31,302 nucleotides of DNA from Parcubacteria group bacterium (GTDB taxonomy: Bacteria; Patescibacteriota; Minisyncoccia; Moranbacterales; JAKLHP01). Positions 28,206 through 31,302 of this stretch are shown here, piece by piece. Where the stretch lies: positions 1-31,302 of the forward strand of contig JBBABD010000010.1 of the NCBI GenBank assembly GCA_041657845.1. The letters are read 5' to 3'. A program made the translations under genes and the position numbers. Every line of letters begins with the position of its first letter. Position 1 is the stretch's first letter. Below the pieces are notes generated by a model. That model was not told the origin of the DNA, did no database searches, and worked only from the letters and a program-made list of their open reading frames with translations.

Positions 28206-29681
28206 ATGCTCACAATCAACGACATTTTAAAAGCTGTCAGATTCGGTCTTACCAAAGAAAGAAAACAAAGAATTCTTGACGCTTATGAGTTTGCCAAAAA
28301 AGCGCACGCGGGACAAAAAAGAAAATCGGGCGACGAATACGTCCAGCATTCCCTAGAAACGGCGCTTAACATCGCCAAAATAGGAATGAGATCGAAAACT
28401 ATTACAGCCGGGATTCTTCATGATGTCCCGGAGGATACTTCCGTTACACTTTCTGAACTTGAGGAAAAATTTGGAAAAGAAATCGCTACTTTGGTCGATG
28501 GAGTAACTAAGCTTGGAAAAATAAAACTGCGCGGATCCAAGGAAGAATATTTCCTAGAAAATACTAGAAAAATGTTTTTGGCAATGGCAGCTGACGTGCG
28601 CGTGGTTATTATAAAACTAGCTGATCGGCTTCACAATATGAGAACTCTGGAGCATCTTCCGGAAGAAAAAAGGGGAAGAATTGCCAAGGAAACAATGGAG
28701 ATTTTCGTTCCTATCGCCGACCGCTTGGGAATCGGAGAAACAAAAGGAGATCTAGAAGATCTGTCTTTTAAGTTTCTTGATCCGGAAAATTACCGGCACG
28801 TAAAAGTTCTGGAAGAAAAACAATATCAAGAGATAGAAAGATATGTAAACAAAACAATCAAAGAGCTGAAAGCTGATCTTGAAAAAGAAAGCATAAAAGT
28901 AATTGAAATAAAAGGAAGGGCTAAAAGGCTCCATAGCCTTTATCTAAAGCTGAAACAGCACGATATGGACATTAACCGAATCTATGATTTGGCGGCAGTC
29001 AGAATTATTGTTCCAAATATTGCTGACTGTTATGAAGCGTTAGGAATTGTCCACAAGAAATATCACCCGCTAGTTGGAAGAATCAAGGATTACATCTCTT
29101 TACCAAAACCTAACGGCTATCAGTCGATTCATACCACTGTTTTTGGTCCTGAAGGAAGAATTTTAGAGGTTCAAATAAGAACCAAAAAAATGGATGACGA
29201 AGCGGAATTCGGAATTGCCTCTCATTGGATCTATAGCGAGCAGGAAAAGAAAGGATGGAAAAAATATTTTCTAAAAAACATAACAAATAAGCCTGAGAAA
29301 GAAGTTGCTTGGATGAAACAGCTCCGCGAATGGCAAGGAGAGATAGGAAGAGATAATGAAGAATTTATTGACGGACTAAAAATAGATTTCTTAAAAAACC
29401 GAATCTTTGCTTTTACTCCCAAAGGAGACATCATTAATCTTCCCGATGGAGCTACGCCGGTCGATTTTGCCTATATGATTCACAGTGAAATTGGAGATCG
29501 GACTATAGGAGCCAAAATCGACCGTAAAATAGTCCCATTGAGCTATAAAATAAAAAATGGGCAGGTAGTTGAAATACTTACCTCCAAAGAAAAAAAGAAA
29601 CCCAGCCAAGATTGGCTGAATTTCGTGAGAACTTCCAATGCCAAAGCGCACATCAGGAGAGAGTTGAAGAAAGAATTATAG
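28206..29681 (+). CDS. Short bifunctional RelA/SpoT-type (p)ppGpp synthetase/hydrolase
   Basis: Makes and degrades the alarmone (p)ppGpp. From ATG 28206 the protein is 491 aa; a TTG at 28191 lies within the repeat and is rejected. The hydrolase domain is intact: AHAGQKRKSGDEYVQHSLE and HDVPEDT (72-78), then KLADRLHNMRTL. The synthetase domain has GRAKRLHSLYLKL, YDLAAVRIIV, GRIKDYISLPKPNGYQSIHT and EVQIRT. The TGS domain (about 385-450) has RIFAFTPKGDIINLPDGATP. The protein ends soon after TGS, so the helical, zinc-finger and ACT domains of full-length Rel (over 700 aa) are absent. It converges on parB with four bases between the stops. Confidence 0.95.
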   Translation: MLTINDILKAVRFGLTKERKQRILDAYEFAKKAHAGQKRKSGDEYVQHSLETALNIAKIGMRSKTITAGILHDVPEDTSVTLSELEEKFGKEIATLVDGVTKLGKIKLRGSKEEYFLENTRKMFLAMAADVRVVIIKLADRLHNMRTLEHLPEEKRGRIAKETMEIFVPIADRLGIGETKGDLEDLSFKFLDPENYRHVKVLEEKQYQEIERYVNKTIKELKADLEKESIKVIEIKGRAKRLHSLYLKLKQHDMDINRIYDLAAVRIIVPNIADCYEALGIVHKKYHPLVGRIKDYISLPKPNGYQSIHTTVFGPEGRILEVQIRTKKMDDEAEFGIASHWIYSEQEKKGWKKYFLKNITNKPEKEVAWMKQLREWQGEIGRDNEEFIDGLKIDFLKNRIFAFTPKGDIINLPDGATPVDFAYMIHSEIGDRTIGAKIDRKIVPLSYKIKNGQVVEILTSKEKKKPSQDWLNFVRTSNAKAHIRRELKKEL

Positions 29682-29685
29682 AATA

Positions 29686-30597
29686 TCAGCTAGAGATTCT
29701 TCCTAATATTCCCTTTAATTCTTCATCTGAATAGTATTCAATGATAATTTTTCCGCCGCGGCCGGATTTGGAAAGTTTTACCTTGGTTCCAAAAATTCCC
29801 ATCAACTTATTTTCCAGCTCTTTCATATTGGGATCGACATTAACCACCCTACTGTGGGATCTTACTGAAACTTCTTTGGTTTTTTCTTCCACTTGGCGGA
29901 CTGTGAGTCCGTTTTTTTTGATCATTTCAAAAAGCGCTCTTTGCTTTTCCGGATTAGAAAGCGCTAGAATTGCTTTGGCATGGCCCTCGCTTATTTCCCC
30001 AGAAACCAAAGCTTTCTGGATTTCTACCGGAAGGCTGAGAAGCCGAATTTTATTGGATATTGCGCTTCGGCTCTTTCCCATTTTCACCGCCACTTCATCT
30101 TGGCTCATTTCAAATTCATCCATTAATTTTTTATAGGCCTTCCCTTCTTCAACCGGATCCAAATCATGACGCTGGACATTTTCCGTAATAGCCAATTCCA
30201 GTTTTTCTTTTTCTCCCGCTTCGCGAACAATCACCGGAACTTTCGTAAGTCCCGCTTTTTTGGAAGCCTCGAATCTTCTTTCTCCCGCGACCAATTCGAA
30301 TTTAGCTCCGCTCTGGGTAACAATCAGAGGCTGAATTATCCCATGCTCCTTAATGGAGGCAGAGAGTTCGTTGATTTTTTCTTCATTAAAATGAAGCCGA
30401 GGCTGCTGAGGATTGGGAATAATCTGGTTAATATCTACCTCAATAATACTTTTTCCCTTCAGAATAAAATTGGTTTTTCTGTCATCATCACTGCTAGCGC
30501 TTCTCTGAACAGGTTCTGAAGGATTAACATTGGTAGAATAATTTTTCTTGGGAATAAGAGATGAGAGTCCCCTTCCCAGTCCGTAATTTTGAGGCAT
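29686..30597 (-). CDS. parB: Chromosome partitioning protein ParB
   Basis: A CTPase clamp that loads at parS and spreads on DNA for chromosome segregation. The 303-aa protein begins with the ParA-stimulating peptide GLGRGLSSLIPKK. The N-terminal domain has IIPNPQQPRLHFNEEKINEL, the arginine patch GERRFEASKKAG and ITENVQRHDLDPVEEGKAY. The helix-turn-helix follows (MSQDEVAVKMGKSRSAISNK), then a dimerisation domain at the end. It follows parA in the same direction; an AT-rich palindrome fills the gap. I found no clear parS palindrome in the window. Confidence 0.97.
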   Translation of the reverse strand: MPQNYGLGRGLSSLIPKKNYSTNVNPSEPVQRSASSDDDRKTNFILKGKSIIEVDINQIIPNPQQPRLHFNEEKINELSASIKEHGIIQPLIVTQSGAKFELVAGERRFEASKKAGLTKVPVIVREAGEKEKLELAITENVQRHDLDPVEEGKAYKKLMDEFEMSQDEVAVKMGKSRSAISNKIRLLSLPVEIQKALVSGEISEGHAKAILALSNPEKQRALFEMIKKNGLTVRQVEEKTKEVSVRSHSRVVNVDPNMKELENKLMGIFGTKVKLSKSGRGGKIIIEYYSDEELKGILGRISS

Positions 30598-30600
30598 ATT

Positions 30601-30735
30601 GCATTGGAAATTTCTAATTTCAAATTTCTAATTTCTAAACAATTTCTAATGACTAAATTACAAAATTTTTAAACATTTGACAATTCAGAAATTGAAAATT
30701 GATTGAAAATTGAAAATTGAAAATTGAAAATTTTA
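30601..30735. repeat. AT-rich repeat, copy D
   Basis: Repeated words AATTTCTAATTTC on the left and the run GAAAATTGAAAATTGAAAAT on the right, related to but more diverged from copies A-C. A shorter piece of the same type (CTAATTTCTAACCAATTTCC) lies at about 18037-18062, before mscS. Confidence 0.7.
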
Positions 30736-30741
30736 AAAAAC

Positions 30742-31302
30742 TTATACCGTAAATCCTTTTTTATTATTTTTATCCATTTCTATTATTTCCCTGGCCAGAT
30801 TTTTGTATGAACGGGCGCCTTTGGAAAATGCGTCAAATTGCAAAATTGATTTTCCGAAACTCGGCGCTTCTGCCAGCCTTACTGAACGAGGAATGACGCT
30901 GTCAAACACTCTTCCCGGAAAATGGTCGCGCATTTCGCGGACTACCTGGCGCGCCAGCCGGTTTCTTTTGTCATACATCGTAAGCACTGCGCCCATAATT
31001 TTGAGCTCTGGCTGGAGATTCTCTTTGACTAGGTTGATTGTCTCCAAAAGCTGGCTTAAGCCCTCCAGCGCGTAATATTCAGTCTGAACGGGAATTATAA
31101 TCTCATCGCTGGCTACTAATCCGTTAATTGTGAGAAGTCCAAGACTTGGAGGACTATCAATGATAATATAATCATAATCAGTTCTGATTTGACGCAAAAC
31201 GTCGTATAACCTGAATTCCCGATTGTCGAAATGAACTAATTCGATTCCCGCTCCAGCCAAGTCCTGCGAAGATGGAATGAGATCATGTCCGAAAACTTCC
31301 GT
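30742..31302 (-). CDS. parA: Chromosome partitioning ATPase ParA (5' end outside window)
   Basis: A deviant Walker-type ATPase that moves ParB-bound DNA. Only the C-terminal 186 residues are present; the frame stays open to the window edge, so the P-loop lies outside. Seen: DYIIIDSPPSLGLLTINGL (Walker B region), IIPVQTEYYALEGLSQLLET, LTMYDKRNRLARQVV and VIPRSVRLAEAPSFGKSIL. These are marks of the Soj/ParA chromosomal type. It is upstream of parB in the same direction. Confidence 0.96.
   Translation of the reverse strand, partial: TEVFGHDLIPSSQDLAGAGIELVHFDNREFRLYDVLRQIRTDYDYIIIDSPPSLGLLTINGLVASDEIIIPVQTEYYALEGLSQLLETINLVKENLQPELKIMGAVLTMYDKRNRLARQVVREMRDHFPGRVFDSVIPRSVRLAEAPSFGKSILQFDAFSKGARSYKNLAREIIEMDKNNKKGFTV

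Noticed and set aside
29686..31302. parS site near parAB
   Set aside because: I searched for the TGTTTCACGTGAAACA type palindrome and saw no convincing match in the window.

Overview
The window looks like chromosomal DNA of a small-genome bacterium of the Candidate Phyla Radiation (Patescibacteria, most likely Parcubacteria or Moranbacteria). This is inferred from gene style and content: compact AT-rich DNA, many genes without a Shine-Dalgarno sequence, a class III-only ribonucleotide reductase block, a separate ComEC channel and metallo-hydrolase, a short Rel, a small MscS, a HisRS rich in cysteine pairs, large cysteine-rich secreted proteins and many AT-rich intergenic palindromes. No rRNA, phage, transposase or CRISPR array was seen. 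The standard genetic code fits all genes.

Layout. 1-1.3 kb: end of an unknown gene, tRNA-Ser(GCU), and a small zinc-ribbon gene with its own consensus promoter and terminator. 1.3-9.1 kb (minus strand): nrdR, nrdD, nrdG, a DUF167 gene, comEC, an MBL-fold hydrolase, a DUF5684 membrane protein and a possible 31-aa membrane peptide run in one direction, followed by ndk with its own promoter. The nrdR promoter carries a good NrdR box and a perfect DnaA box lies upstream. 9.2-13.9 kb (minus): an operon of two large cysteine-rich secreted proteins alternating with small membrane-anchored proteins, built by a recent duplication of about 2.3 kb periodicity. 14-18 kb (minus): mscS, ybeY, dgkA, ftsA, ftsZ. 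18.1-21.2 kb (minus): lepB, hisS, rpsU (bS21), yqeY. 21.2-23.4 kb (plus): an LCP-family cell-wall ligase and pth. 23.5-24.2 kb (minus): a self-contained cassette with consensus promoter, long structured leader, perfect Shine-Dalgarno, a 125-aa membrane protein of unknown function and a large terminator hairpin. 24.2-29.7 kb (plus): dprA, a frameshifted GxxExxY gene, topA and rel. 29.7-31.3 kb (minus): parB and the end of parA.

Functional themes: anaerobic dNTP supply (nrdR/nrdD/nrdG, ndk), DNA uptake and processing (comEC, MBL, dprA), division (ftsA, ftsZ), chromosome segregation and topology (parAB, topA), cell surface (LCP, lepB, cysteine-rich proteins, dgkA), translation (rpsU, yqeY, hisS, pth, ybeY) and stringent response (rel).

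The least explained items are the leader RNA and membrane protein at 23.6-24.2 kb, the 130-nt closed RNA or palindrome between nrdR and nrdD, the cysteine-rich gene array, two pairs of divergent promoters that share a -35 hexamer, and three or more families of dispersed palindromes, one of which sits on the ComEC/MBL junction.
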